64,000 nucleotides of DNA from Lacrimispora celerecrescens (GCF_000732605.1 NZ_JPME01000020.1:1-64000); one strand, 5' to 3'; shown: positions 25,744-35,173, numbered from the stretch's first letter. Translations and numbers: made by a program. Notes: a model not told the origin generated them from the sequence alone.

Positions 25744-26820
25744 TTATGCCCTCTCCTTCTCTGCCCTGTTCTTATGGAAATACCGTTTCCTTAAATCAAT
25801 TAATTTAGGACTCCAGTTAAAAATCATCATGACAATCAGGATGATGGCGTAAATCAGCATCCGGTAGGTATTTAAGCCTCTCAAAAGCTCCGGAAGCAGA
25901 GTCAGAAGAACTGCAGCGATCATGGAACCACGGATATTTCCGATTCCGCCGAGAACTACAAATACAAGAATCATAATGGACTGGTTATAGCCAAAATTCT
26001 TCTGTGTTGCAGTAAGTGCGGAAAGGTTATGGGAATACAGAACACCGGCCACGCCTGCTAAGGCAGCGGAAATGGTGAAGGCCATTAATTTGTATTTTGT
26101 TATATTGATACCAATGGACTCCGCCGCAATGCGGTTGTCTCGTACAGACATAATGGCCCGTCCGGATCTGGAGTGAATTAAATTCAGAACAATTACCAGT
26201 GTGATCAATATAAGGATAACACCAATGGTAAATGTGGAGTTTTTAGGCGTTCCCGTAATTCCCTGGGCACCGTTTATGATCACTGTCCCCTCTTTTGCCA
26301 TATTGAGAGCCATCGCGTTTTTTGTGGAAAAATGAAGCCCGCTAGCATCTTTTCCAATATAAACCACGCTTATCACATTCTTAATGATTTCTCCAAATGC
26401 CAGGGTAACAATGGCTAAATAATCGCCCCGAAGCCTTAAAACAGGAATTCCAACCACAATGCCAGCCAGTGCCGCAAAGAACGCTCCAATTAAAATAGCG
26501 AAAAAGAAACGGATTCCCGCATTGGGGATGGCATCTAGCATGGAAATGGAAAACAAGGCGCTGGAAAAGGCTCCCACACACATGAAACCTGCGTGACCCA
26601 GACTTAGTTCCCCAAGGATGCCTACGGTTAAGTTTAAGGATATTGCCATAATGGTATAAATGCAAATGGGTACCAAGAGGCCCTTCATTAAGTTGCTTAC
26701 CTGGCCTGCATTTACCAGAAGCTGTACAATTATATAGGCAGCAATCACAATCCCATAGGTTATTATATTGCTTTTTAATGTCTTATTCAGACGGAAATTT
26801 ATCTTCATACTTTTTTCCAT
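25744..26820 (-). CDS. livM: Branched-chain amino acid ABC transporter permease LivM
   Basis: A 358-residue permease with about ten membrane segments. The motifs LSLGHAGFMCVGAF and VLRLRGDYLAIVTLAFGEI and the late VLGGIGNIRGSMIAA are LivM hallmarks. ATG 26820 lies behind AGGTGG; a GTG at 26829 is at that site and is less likely. The livH stop is nine bases upstream. Confidence 0.92.
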   Translation of the reverse strand: MEKSMKINFRLNKTLKSNIITYGIVIAAYIIVQLLVNAGQVSNLMKGLLVPICIYTIMAISLNLTVGILGELSLGHAGFMCVGAFSSALFSISMLDAIPNAGIRFFFAILIGAFFAALAGIVVGIPVLRLRGDYLAIVTLAFGEIIKNVISVVYIGKDASGLHFSTKNAMALNMAKEGTVIINGAQGITGTPKNSTFTIGVILILITLVIVLNLIHSRSGRAIMSVRDNRIAAESIGINITKYKLMAFTISAALAGVAGVLYSHNLSALTATQKNFGYNQSIMILVFVVLGGIGNIRGSMIAAVLLTLLPELLRGLNTYRMLIYAIILIVMMIFNWSPKLIDLRKRYFHKNRAEKERA

Positions 26821-26829
26821 ATCGTCCAC

Positions 26830-27714
26830 CTATACTTTCTCGTTGATCTTCTTGCCAAGGATTCCGGTTGGTTTTACAAGAAGAACGACAATCAGGACTC
26901 CAAATACGATGGCATCGGAAAGCTGGGAAGAAATATAAGCCTTGCTTAAGTTTTCAATCACGCCCAATAAAAGTCCGCCGATAAACGCTCCAGGAATGGA
27001 GCCAATCCCGCCAAATACGGCAGCCACGAATGCCTTAATGCCTGGCATGGAGCCGGTATAGGGGGTAAGGGTCGGATAGGCGGAACAAAGAAGGGCACCT
27101 GCCACAGCAGCCAGGGCAGAGCCGATAGCAAAAGTAAGGGCAATGGTTCCGTCCACGTTAATTCCCATGAGCTGGGCGGCTCCTTTATCTTCCGATACGG
27201 CAAGCATGGCCTGTCCTGCTCTTGTTTTTTTGATAAACATCGTCAGACCGATCATAATGATGATACAGCTGATGATCGTAACAATGGTCTCACCGGAAAT
27301 AATCAGTTTTCCCTGTAAAAGCTTAAGAGCCGGAACTGTTACGACAGAAGTAAAGGACTTCGGATTAGAACCAAAAACGAGCAGTGCGATGTTTTGGAGC
27401 AGGTAGCTCACACCGATTGCCGTGATCAGAACCGCAAGAGGGCTTGCCATACGGAGAGGACGGTAAGCGACCCCCTCAATGACAACGCCAAGTACCGTGC
27501 ATAGGATCACTGCAAGAAGTATGCCGGCAACAGGGCCAAGGCCCATTGTGCTGACAACTGTGAACACCACGTATCCTCCGATCATAATTACATCGCCATG
27601 AGCAAAATTAAGCATCTTGGCAATGCCATATACCATGGTATACCCCAAGGCAATGATCGCATAAACACTGCCCAGACTTAGGCCATTAATAAAATAGGAT
27701 ATGAAACTCATCAT
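26830..27714 (-). CDS. livH: Branched-chain amino acid ABC transporter permease LivH
   Basis: A 294-residue permease with about eight membrane segments. GSVYAIIALGYTMVYGIAKM and NFAHGDVIMIGGY near the N-terminus and FGGIGSIPGAFIGG near the C-terminus identify LivH. ATG 27714 follows GAGGTG with normal spacing; the ATG at 27729 overlaps that site. It is the first gene after the intergenic terminator that follows livK. Confidence 0.92.
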   Translation of the reverse strand: MMSFISYFINGLSLGSVYAIIALGYTMVYGIAKMLNFAHGDVIMIGGYVVFTVVSTMGLGPVAGILLAVILCTVLGVVIEGVAYRPLRMASPLAVLITAIGVSYLLQNIALLVFGSNPKSFTSVVTVPALKLLQGKLIISGETIVTIISCIIIMIGLTMFIKKTRAGQAMLAVSEDKGAAQLMGINVDGTIALTFAIGSALAAVAGALLCSAYPTLTPYTGSMPGIKAFVAAVFGGIGSIPGAFIGGLLLGVIENLSKAYISSQLSDAIVFGVLIVVLLVKPTGILGKKINEKV

Positions 27715-27743
27715 ACCATCGCACCTCATTCGTTGTTTATTTT

Positions 27744-27776
27744 AAAAGAAGAGAGTCGTCCTCTGGACGACCCTCT
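27744..27776 (-). terminator. Partial terminator between livK and livH
   Basis: AGAGGGTCGTCC pairs with GGACGACTCTCT (one mismatch/wobble) and is followed by TCTTTTAAAA on the minus strand. Such leaky terminators commonly let the binding protein be made in excess over the membrane parts. Confidence 0.75.
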
Positions 27777-27811
27777 ATTGGGTCATTTACCAAATGAATG
27801 AAATTCAGTAA

Positions 27812-29029
27812 TTACATCGCTGTGTAAACACCATTTACGATCTTAACAGCTTTTGGTGCCTTATCCGGTTCTCCGTCTTTGGACCATTTCATGTTCTCGC
27901 CTGTTAAGCCGTTTACGGAAATTTCTGTCATAGATGTCTTTAAAGCATCGCAGATTGCAGAAGCATCCATGTCTGCTGTAATCGCAGCCTTTTCAGCAGC
28001 AGCCTTAATGGCGTATACTGCATCATAACCATCGGCAGCAAACTGGTTTGGTGTTTCGCCGTATTTCTCTTTGAATGTAGTAACAAACTTCTGGGTCAGT
28101 TCATCCTTTGCATCAGCAGCAAATGGTGTCAGAAGCATGACGTTTTCAGCTAAGGAAGTATCAAAGTTTTCTACGGTTAAAAGTCCGTCAAGTCCGTCAC
28201 AGCCAAAGAACTGTGGCTCATATCCCATCTGCTTTGCCTGTGCAAGGATTAAGGCAGCCTGGGAATAGTAGATCGGAAGGAATACAAGCTCAGCGCCTGA
28301 ATCCTGTGCCTTCTGAAGCTGTACGGAGAAGTTGGTATTGTTGTCTGCGGTAAATGCCTCATCAGACACAATTTCAATTCCCTGATTTGCTGCTTCAGAG
28401 AGGAATTTATCATGGATACCAGATGAATAAACATCGGAACTGTCATAAATAATAGCGACCTTGGTAGCCAGCTTGTTCTCACCAATGTACTGTGCGGAAG
28501 CTGCTCCCTGGTTTGGATCGGAGAAGCATACACGGAACTGGTTTTCAAATTTTGCGCAGTCTACGGCTGAACCGGAAGGAGTGAGCTGGAATATGTTATC
28601 GTTACTGGATTCCGCACCTACTGCGATACAGGGAGCGGAGGTAACAGTACCAACTAACATTTGCATACCCCAATCCTTTAAGGTATTGTACGCATTTACT
28701 GCTTTTTCCGTATCGTTTTCATCATCCTGGAAGTTGTAAACAATCTGAGCGCCATTGATTCCGCCATCTGCGTTAATTTCTTCAATGGCTAATTCCGCAC
28801 CGCGCATAACAGCCTGTCCGTAAATCGCTGTGCTTCCAGTGATCGGTCCGATACCGCCGATTTTAAAAGAACCTTCTCCAGAAGCAGCTGCTCCCGAGGA
28901 TTCTCCTGATGCCGCTTTTTCCCCTGCGGCGGTGGTTTCTGAAGTTTTGCCGCTTCCGCAGGCAGTTAAAGATGCAGCCAAAGCAATTGCCATGGCAAGG
29001 CTCAGTAACTTTTTCATAGATTTTTTCAT
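27812..29029 (-). CDS. Branched-chain amino acid-binding lipoprotein LivK/LivJ-type
   Basis: The substrate-binding protein of the importer. The 405 residues start with a lipoprotein signal ending in LTACGSG (Cys about 24), then a Gly/Ser/Glu-rich linker and a periplasmic-binding type I fold beginning FKIGGIGPITGSTAIYGQAV. Motifs such as INADGGINGAQIVY and FAADGYDAVYAIKAA are typical of Leu/Ile/Val- or amide-binding proteins. Specificity for leucine, isoleucine or valine is inferred from the family and the operon. A strong promoter lies about 150 bases upstream. Confidence 0.9.
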   Translation of the reverse strand: MKKSMKKLLSLAMAIALAASLTACGSGKTSETTAAGEKAASGESSGAAASGEGSFKIGGIGPITGSTAIYGQAVMRGAELAIEEINADGGINGAQIVYNFQDDENDTEKAVNAYNTLKDWGMQMLVGTVTSAPCIAVGAESSNDNIFQLTPSGSAVDCAKFENQFRVCFSDPNQGAASAQYIGENKLATKVAIIYDSSDVYSSGIHDKFLSEAANQGIEIVSDEAFTADNNTNFSVQLQKAQDSGAELVFLPIYYSQAALILAQAKQMGYEPQFFGCDGLDGLLTVENFDTSLAENVMLLTPFAADAKDELTQKFVTTFKEKYGETPNQFAADGYDAVYAIKAAAEKAAITADMDASAICDALKTSMTEISVNGLTGENMKWSKDGEPDKAPKAVKIVNGVYTAM

Positions 29030-29180
29030 AATCCATTCCTCCTCATAAAACGTTTTATATATACGGTTCCATTAGTAATATTTACTTGATAGAGGCAGAT
29101 AATACACACCGGAATCAAGCAAATCACCTGTTCAATAAGCCAGGGGCGGATCGAACTTCGTTGACGTATACATAGTCTTT

Positions 29181-29209
29181 ATAATAAATTGGCTTTTTAA
29201 AAAAGTCAA
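29181..29209 (-). promoter_or_regulatory. Sigma-A promoter of the liv operon
   Basis: TTGACT (29204-29209), a 17-bp spacer and TATTAT (29181-29186). The transcript has an unusually long leader of about 140 bases before livK; I see no known riboswitch or strong terminator in it. Confidence 0.75.
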
Positions 29210-29282
29210 CTGGTTTTAATTTAATTATAAAAAAATCCACATATTTCCTTTTTCCGGCCTGCAAATGAGAAATGTTTCTTTC

Positions 29283-30290
29283 TTAATCCCAGGGCAGATC
29301 AGAACTTTCAATGGTCTTATCCCTAAGCATTAAATCCTTGACAGCTTCAGAGGCTGGTTTGTTGTTAAATAAAACTGCATTTACCTGCTCCACAATCGGC
29401 ATGGAAACGCCGTATTTTTCCGACAGAGCCAGAGCGGCTTTGGCAGAATAAATGCCTTCTACCACCATCTTCACTTCTTTTGTTGCTTCATCCATAGTCT
29501 TACCCTGACCGATCAGAATTCCGGCTCTCCGGTTCCTGCTGTGCATACTTGCACAGGTCACGATCAGATCTCCGATTCCGGATAATCCGCAAAATGTCTG
29601 AAATTTACCGCCCATTTCCGTACCCAGCCTGGATATCTCGGCAATGCCCCTTGTGATCAGAGCGGCTTTTGTGTTATCACCATAGCCGAGTCCGTCTGCG
29701 ATACCGGCAGCAAGAGCAATGACATTTTTGATGGAGGATCCAAGCTCGATTCCCAGGATGTCAGGGCTTGTGTAGACCCGGAAAACCTCACTCATAAAAA
29801 TTCCCTGAATGAATTCCGCTGTCTTTCTGGTACGGGCACCTGCCACGCAGGTGGTGGGGAGATTTTTGCTCACCTCTTCCGCATGGCTGGGACCGGAAAG
29901 GACTGCCACATCTGCCATGGGAAGCTCTTCTTCCAATATTTCGGAGAGAGTCATAAGAGAAGCTTCTTCAATTCCTTTTGCAACGTTGACCACTACCTGA
30001 CCATATCTGCAAAATGGATTCATCTTTCTTGCCGTTGAACGGACATAAACAGAAGGAACTGCAGTTACAAGAAGATCCCTCCCTGTCATGGCTTCTTCTA
30101 AGTCTTCTGTAAAAGCCATGTCTCCGGCAAGCACCAGATCCGGAAGGGTATGATGCCTGTGAGTCGATCTCATCTCCGAAATTTCTTCGGGAAGAGCCGA
30201 CCAGACAGTTACCTCATGCCCATTATTATATAGAAGAGCCGCAAGCGCAATTCCCCAGCTCCCAGATCCGATTACTCCGATTTTAGCCAT
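29283..30290 (-). CDS. gpsA: Glycerol-3-phosphate dehydrogenase (NAD(P)+)
   Basis: GpsA reduces dihydroxyacetone phosphate to sn-glycerol-3-phosphate, the backbone of phospholipids. The 335 residues have the Rossmann motif IGVIGSGSWGIALAALL, then LSGPSHAEEV and the substrate/catalytic helix region GSSIKNVIALAAGI with Lys, and NTKAALITRGI. ATG 30290 follows GAGGTG; a GTG nine bases earlier overlaps it. It lies directly behind plsY, which uses its product. Confidence 0.96.
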   Translation of the reverse strand: MAKIGVIGSGSWGIALAALLYNNGHEVTVWSALPEEISEMRSTHRHHTLPDLVLAGDMAFTEDLEEAMTGRDLLVTAVPSVYVRSTARKMNPFCRYGQVVVNVAKGIEEASLMTLSEILEEELPMADVAVLSGPSHAEEVSKNLPTTCVAGARTRKTAEFIQGIFMSEVFRVYTSPDILGIELGSSIKNVIALAAGIADGLGYGDNTKAALITRGIAEISRLGTEMGGKFQTFCGLSGIGDLIVTCASMHSRNRRAGILIGQGKTMDEATKEVKMVVEGIYSAKAALALSEKYGVSMPIVEQVNAVLFNNKPASEAVKDLMLRDKTIESSDLPWD

Positions 30291-30305
30291 TTTCTTCACC
30301 TCATT

Positions 30306-30947
30306 TTATTTTTTTCCTGATTTAAAGGAAATTTTATTCTCTCTGCCACGGACAAGACGTCCGATATTTGCCCGGTGGCGCCAGAATGCCTGACCGCTTA
30401 TCAGTGCTGTCACTATGTAGAACTCCGGCAATAATCTTTGATCAAGACCATATGCGCCAATCCTTCCAAATATGAACAGCCATACGAAAAAGATTGTGGC
30501 AACCACCAGAGAACCCAAAGATACATATCTTGTAACAGCAACGATCAAAACAAATGCCACCAGACATAAAAGCATCATTCTTAAATCAGTAGCTACGATC
30601 AGCCCGGCCGTGGCAGCAATGCCCTTGCCGCCTTTGAAATTAAGATAGAACGGGTAATTATGGCCCAGGATAACGCCAAAGCCCGTATACAATATCAGAA
30701 GATAAACCATCTCCGGCTGGGACCGGAACAGAACCCGGATCATCAGGCAAGGAAGCAATGACTTTAAGAAATCGCCTAAAAAGACCACTGCTCCAGCCTT
30801 TGCCCCCATAACCCTTAAGGCGTTGGTCGTGCCTGAATTACCGCTTCCGTAATTGCGGATGTCAATTTTATGAGCCTTACCGTAAAAATAACCGGACTGT
30901 AAGAGTCCAAATAAATAACCAGCAAAAAGACAGATGATTCGTTCCAT
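30306..30947 (-). CDS. plsY: Glycerol-3-phosphate acyltransferase PlsY
   Basis: PlsY transfers an acyl group from acyl phosphate to glycerol-3-phosphate, forming lysophosphatidate. The 213-residue membrane protein has the three family motifs GSGNSGTTNALRVMG, GHNYPFYLNFKGGKGIA and the late ISGQAFWRHRANIGRL, with about five helices. It lies between der and gpsA, the common Firmicute order; the acyl-phosphate-making plsX is not in the window. Confidence 0.95.
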   Translation of the reverse strand: MERIICLFAGYLFGLLQSGYFYGKAHKIDIRNYGSGNSGTTNALRVMGAKAGAVVFLGDFLKSLLPCLMIRVLFRSQPEMVYLLILYTGFGVILGHNYPFYLNFKGGKGIAATAGLIVATDLRMMLLCLVAFVLIVAVTRYVSLGSLVVATIFFVWLFIFGRIGAYGLDQRLLPEFYIVTALISGQAFWRHRANIGRLVRGRENKISFKSGKK

Positions 30948-30948
30948 A

Positions 30949-32277
30949 CTATTGCTCCTTTCCGCTCCTTTCTCTATATATAAACTTTAGAGAGGTTCCT
31001 TTGAAACCGAATGCATCCCGGATCCTATTTTCCAGGTATCTAGTATAAGAAAAGTGAGTCAATTCCTTGTCATTTACAAAGATTACAAACGTCGGAGGCT
31101 TTACGGCAACCTGAGTGATATAATAGAGTCTTAATCGTTTGCCCTTATCAGACGGAGGCTGCTGAAGCGCTACGGCTTCTGTCATAATTTCATTTAAAAC
31201 TCCGGTAGCTACCCGAAGGGTCTGGTTCTCCCGTACCATGTCAATCACCTCGAACAGCTTATTCATCCTTTGTCCGGTTTTTGCAGAAATAAATACGTAC
31301 TCTGCATAAGGCATAAAGGACAGAGTATTCTTAATCTTATTTGTATATTCATAGATGGTCTTATCATTCTTTTCAATGGCATCCCATTTGTTGACTGCAA
31401 CAACAATGCCCTTTCCACGTTCATGGGCAATACCCGCAATTTTAGCGTCCTGTTCGGTTACGCCTTCTTCTGCGTCAATGACCACTACCACCACATCGGC
31501 CCGTTCAACTGCCGTAACGGTACGGATGATGCTGTAGCGCTCCAGCTCCTCTTTAATCTTACTCTTCCGTCTTAAACCTGCCGTATCAATGAACACATAC
31601 TCCGTGCCATTATGAACGATCTCCGTGTCCACCGCATCCCTGGTAGTGCCTGCAATATTGGAAACAATGACCCGGTTTTCTCCTAAGAGCTGATTTATAA
31701 TAGAAGATTTTCCTACGTTTGGCTTTCCTACAATTGCTATTCTTGGCCTGTCATCCTCTTCTTCCTCCGTATCAAAGGAACCGAAATGCTTTGCAACCTC
31801 ATCAAGAAGTTCTCCAAGACCCAGTCTGGAAGCAGCAGAAACAGGGACCGGATCCCCGATTCCCAGGTTATAGAACTCATATACATCATTCCCAAACTTC
31901 TGGAAGCTGTCTACCTTGTTGACAGCAAGGACGATGGGCTTTTTGGATTTCCGAAGCATGTCAGCGACCTTGGAATCCGAATCCACAAGTCCCTGACGAA
32001 CATCCACGATAAAGATGATAACATCTGCGGTGGCAATGGCAATCTCCGCCTGCTCCCTCATCTGGGACAGGATAACGTCGCTGCTGTCCGGTTCAATCCC
32101 TCCTGTATCAATCAGGGTAAAATTCATATCCAGCCAGGTACAGTCTGCATAGATCCGGTCCCTGGTAACGCCTGGTGTGTCCTTTACAATAGAAATGGTA
32201 TCACCGGCTAAAACATTAAACAACGTAGACTTTCCCACATTGGGGCGGCCTACGATGGCAACTATTGGTTTACTCAT
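30949..32277 (-). CDS. der: Ribosome-associated double GTPase Der (EngA)
   Basis: Der is an essential GTPase in 50S subunit assembly. The 442 residues contain two G domains, with P-loops [12 protein letters not shown] (about 8) and [13 protein letters not shown] (about 184), DTGG and DTAG switch motifs and NKVD/NKWD specificity motifs. A KH-like C-terminal domain ends the protein. It is followed by plsY after one base. Its leader carries a repeated hairpin-RBS element (32287-32337) that also occurs before rlmN and priA. Confidence 0.97.
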   Translation of the reverse strand: MSKPIVAIVGRPNVGKSTLFNVLAGDTISIVKDTPGVTRDRIYADCTWLDMNFTLIDTGGIEPDSSDVILSQMREQAEIAIATADVIIFIVDVRQGLVDSDSKVADMLRKSKKPIVLAVNKVDSFQKFGNDVYEFYNLGIGDPVPVSAASRLGLGELLDEVAKHFGSFDTEEEEDDRPRIAIVGKPNVGKSSIINQLLGENRVIVSNIAGTTRDAVDTEIVHNGTEYVFIDTAGLRRKSKIKEELERYSIIRTVTAVERADVVVVVIDAEEGVTEQDAKIAGIAHERGKGIVVAVNKWDAIEKNDKTIYEYTNKIKNTLSFMPYAEYVFISAKTGQRMNKLFEVIDMVRENQTLRVATGVLNEIMTEAVALQQPPSDKGKRLRLYYITQVAVKPPTFVIFVNDKELTHFSYTRYLENRIRDAFGFKGTSLKFIYRERSGKEQ

Positions 32278-32286
32278 ATGTTATTT

Positions 32287-32337
32287 CCTTTCTTCTTGTC
32301 GTCCATGCTTTCCGGACAAAAAGGTATACCCGCAGGG
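32287..32337 (-). repeat. Hairpin-RBS repeat element, copy upstream of der
   Basis: On the minus strand CCCTGCGGGTATACC is followed by a GTCC/GGAC stem with a nine-base loop (GGAAAGCAT), then an A/G-rich stretch with the der ribosome site. Similar elements lie at 53411-53454 and 59248-59293, with a C-to-T/G-to-A compensatory change in the stem. Confidence 0.6.
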
Positions 32338-32340
32338 TAC

Positions 32341-32387
32341 TTCTCTATTCGTCCATGCCTTTTGAGCTTAAGGGTATGCCCGCAAGG
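32341..32387 (-). repeat. Degenerate tandem copy inside the DUF512 gene end
   Basis: CCTTGCGGGCATACCC, then GGCATGGACGAATAGAGAA, aligns with the der-leader copy that follows it directly. It encodes the last 14 residues of the DUF512 protein and its stop codon. The stem is not kept, so this copy is probably a decayed or co-opted repeat. Confidence 0.45.
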
Positions 32388-33739
32388 CTATTTAGTTCAT
32401 ATGCTTCATAAGAAGCTTCACTCTCTTCTACCGGCTCAAGTACTGCCTGTACAAAATCCTGACCGCTTGATTTTACAATATCTACCTGTACTTGTAAAGC
32501 ATTTTGTACATCTTGACGGGTCAGGTCATCAAGAAATACCTCTTCTCCGCTTCGGAACATGCATTCCGGAAGCAATAACCGCCTGCCCAGTGCCTGTCCT
32601 TTAAGCTGGCCGATTAAATCCTGGCCGGTAATTAAGCCTGCCACTGTGATTTGCTCGCCGAAAAAGACATTGGTAATCGGATAAACGTGAATGACACGCC
32701 CGGGGAATTTTTCCTGTACCATTTTTGAATGTCTTACAATATAAGGAGCAGCGAGTGTGCCTGTTGCGATTGAGATTTCTTCAGACTTGTGGTCATCCTT
32801 CATGGTTTCTAAAGCGGCCACAATCTCTTCTTCCAAAAGCCGCAGCATGCCTACGCCGTTTTCCAGCTGAATATATCCGTCGTAATTGTTCTCTTCCGGA
32901 AAGGGCAGCCCCGCCAGGATATAAAGCTCGTCGCTGGCATGAATGAAATGGTTTCCGTGGGTTTTATAAAGCTTTTTCTGCCATCGCCCGATGATTTCCA
33001 CGATCTCTTTTGCATCCTCGGCCGTAAACGGCTGTAAGGGATATAAACCTTCCCGGTATTTTGACATTCCAACAGGAACTGCTGAAACGCTCTCCATATA
33101 TGGAAGGTATTTTGATAAATCCTCTATGGTCCTCTCCAGTTCCTTTCCGTCATTGACGCCCTTGCACAGCACGATCTGTCCATTCATGGGGATCTCAGCC
33201 TCATACAGCCTCTGAATCTTATCCAGAGCTTCGCCTGCAAACCGGTTGTGTAGCATCTCACACCTTAAGGCGGGATTGGTGGTATGGACGGAAATGTTGA
33301 TCGGTGCCAGCTTAAACTTAATGATACGGTCAATATCATGATCGCTCATGTTGGTCAGCGTCACGTAGTTTCCCTGTAAAAAGGAAAGCCTGGAATCGTC
33401 ATCCTTAAAGTACAGGGTTTCTCTCATTCCAGGAGGCATCTGGTCAATAAAGCAGAAAATGCATTTATTCCGGCAGGATCTGTACTCGCTCATCAGCCCA
33501 TTTTCAAAGGTGATCCCCAGATCCTCGTATTGATTTTCTATTTCCAGTTCCCATTCTTCCCCATTCATCTTTTTCACAGCCATTAGAATGGACTCGCTGT
33601 TAATATAATACTCATAATCAAAAATGTCTTCCAGTTCATGGCCATCTATGGACAGGACTGTATCCCCTGGCTCAAGTTCCAGCTGATCCGCAATGGAGTC
33701 GGGATCAACTTCTTTTATGATATGTCCTCTTTTGCTCAT
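32345..33739 (-). CDS. DUF512 protein with PDZ-like and iron-sulfur (radical SAM-like) domains
   Basis: A 464-residue protein of the COG1625 family. The N-terminus is PDZ-like (IADQLELEPGDTVLSIDGHE). The cysteine cluster CRNKCIFCFIDQMPPGMRE is a C-x3-C-x2-C radical SAM-type motif, followed by a TIM-barrel-like region (LAPINISVHTTNPALR) and a C-terminal DUF512 domain (FFGEQITVAGLITGQDL). The reaction is unknown. ATG 33739 was chosen because AAAGG precedes it and family members start MSKRG-like; the upstream extension to 33859 runs into the prs promoter. It commonly sits just before der, as here. Confidence 0.85.
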   Translation of the reverse strand: MSKRGHIIKEVDPDSIADQLELEPGDTVLSIDGHELEDIFDYEYYINSESILMAVKKMNGEEWELEIENQYEDLGITFENGLMSEYRSCRNKCIFCFIDQMPPGMRETLYFKDDDSRLSFLQGNYVTLTNMSDHDIDRIIKFKLAPINISVHTTNPALRCEMLHNRFAGEALDKIQRLYEAEIPMNGQIVLCKGVNDGKELERTIEDLSKYLPYMESVSAVPVGMSKYREGLYPLQPFTAEDAKEIVEIIGRWQKKLYKTHGNHFIHASDELYILAGLPFPEENNYDGYIQLENGVGMLRLLEEEIVAALETMKDDHKSEEISIATGTLAAPYIVRHSKMVQEKFPGRVIHVYPITNVFFGEQITVAGLITGQDLIGQLKGQALGRRLLLPECMFRSGEEVFLDDLTRQDVQNALQVQVDIVKSSGQDFVQAVLEPVEESEASYEAYELNSLAGIPLSSKGMDE

Positions 33740-33842
33740 TATAATTTTACCTTTCTGTAGCTTCCAATATATCATAACAAGATTGTTACTCTTTGTAAAG
33801 GAAGCCTTTTTTGTTTTTTTCCTGGAAATACTGCCAAGGCTA

Positions 33843-33872
33843 TTGACGCATTCTGTCAATCAATGGTATAAA
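33843..33872 (+). promoter_or_regulatory. prs: Sigma-A promoter of prs with overlapping inverted repeat
   Basis: TTGACG (33843-33848), an 18-bp spacer and TATAAA (33867-33872). ATTGAC and GTCAAT (33842-33860) form a perfect 6-bp inverted repeat around seven bases and cover the -35, as an operator would. Confidence 0.65.
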
Positions 33873-33939
33873 AGGGTGTAAGATTAAAAGCAGGCAGTCT
33901 TACGACTGGCTGTTGATTTATTATGGAGGAATCTTTGTC

Positions 33940-35118
33940 ATGGCAAATGATTATGTATTTAACGACCAGCTACCTGTTGCTTCCTTAAAGATTGCAGCAC
34001 TGGAAAGCTGCCGGGAACTGGCCGGGAAAGTAAACGACCACATCGTAGGTTTCCGCAGAAATGATATCCAGGAGCTTATACGCCGAAAAGCCGATCTTCA
34101 CTATCGCGGATATGATGTGGACTCTTATCTTCTAAAATGCGAATGCCCGCGTTTTGGAAGCGGAGAAGCAAAAGGCATTATCAGGGAATCTGTCCGGGGC
34201 ACGGACGTATTTGTGATGGCAGACGTCACCAATAACAGCTTAACCTATACGGTCAATGGTTATACCAACCATATGTCTCCTGATGATCATTTTCAGGATT
34301 TAAAAAGGATCATCGGTGCATGCAGCGCAACGGCTCACAGAGTTAGTGTTATAATGCCGTTTTTATATGAAAGCCGCCAGCATAAGAGAACCAAAAGGGA
34401 ATCTTTAGACTGTGCCATGGCTTTGGAAGAGCTGGTTCATATGGGAGTAAGCAACATCATTACCTTTGACGCCCACGATCCCAGGGTCCAGAATGCCATC
34501 CCGTTAAACGGATTTGATAATTTCATGCCTACTTACCAGTTTGTCAAGGCAGTATTGAGGAAGTGTCCGGATTTAAAGATTGACAAAGAACATTTGATGG
34601 TAATCAGCCCGGATGAGGGTGCCATGGACCGTGCCGTATACCTGGCAAACAACTTAAGCGTGGACATGGGTATGTTTTATAAAAGACGTGATTACTCCAA
34701 AGTGGTTGATGGACGAAACCCCATTGTTGCCCATGAATTCTTAGGTGCCTCCGTAGAAGGCAAGACAGTGCTGATCGTAGACGATATGATCTCCTCCGGG
34801 GAAAGCATGCTGGATACGGCAAAGGAATTAAAAGAACGGAAAGCAGATAAAGTAATCGTTTGTTGTACGTTTGGTCTGTTCACCAACGGACTTGCTAAAT
34901 TTGACGAATATTACAGCCGGGGCTACATTGACTGTGTCGTTACAACAAATTTAAATTACCGTCCCAAGGAATTGCTGGAAAGGGAATGGTATGTGGAGGC
35001 AGACATCAGTAAATACATTGCGGCAATTGTGAATTCCTTAAATCATGATGTGCCCATTAGTACTGCCCTTTCTTCTACAGAAAAGATTCAGAATTTGTTA
35101 AAAAAATATCGGGCATAA
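33940..35118 (+). CDS. prs: Ribose-phosphate pyrophosphokinase, long Lachnospiraceae form
   Basis: PRPP synthetase makes the ribose donor for nucleotide, histidine and tryptophan synthesis. The 392 residues exceed the usual 315 or so; extra sequence at the N-terminus and around YESRQHKRTKRESLDC is typical of this clostridial branch. The PRPP-binding motif is seen as VLIVDDMISSGESMLDTAKEL, and FDAHDPRVQN matches the metal/ATP region. The start is ATG 33940 with GGAGG upstream; TTG 33913 is less likely. It is the only plus-strand gene of the window, transcribed divergently from the DUF512 gene and ended by a bidirectional terminator. Confidence 0.93.
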   Translation: MANDYVFNDQLPVASLKIAALESCRELAGKVNDHIVGFRRNDIQELIRRKADLHYRGYDVDSYLLKCECPRFGSGEAKGIIRESVRGTDVFVMADVTNNSLTYTVNGYTNHMSPDDHFQDLKRIIGACSATAHRVSVIMPFLYESRQHKRTKRESLDCAMALEELVHMGVSNIITFDAHDPRVQNAIPLNGFDNFMPTYQFVKAVLRKCPDLKIDKEHLMVISPDEGAMDRAVYLANNLSVDMGMFYKRRDYSKVVDGRNPIVAHEFLGASVEGKTVLIVDDMISSGESMLDTAKELKERKADKVIVCCTFGLFTNGLAKFDEYYSRGYIDCVVTTNLNYRPKELLEREWYVEADISKYIAAIVNSLNHDVPISTALSSTEKIQNLLKKYRA

Positions 35119-35129
35119 GATATACCTTA

Positions 35130-35147
35130 CTCCTGCAAACGCAGGAG
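35130..35147 (+). other. Small hairpin after prs
   Basis: CTCCTGC-AAAC-GCAGGAG forms a 7-bp perfect hairpin 12 bases past the prs stop, without a following T run. It may protect the mRNA end. Confidence 0.5.
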
Positions 35148-35173
35148 GGTGTAGGGTTCCTCTTCGTTTTAAC

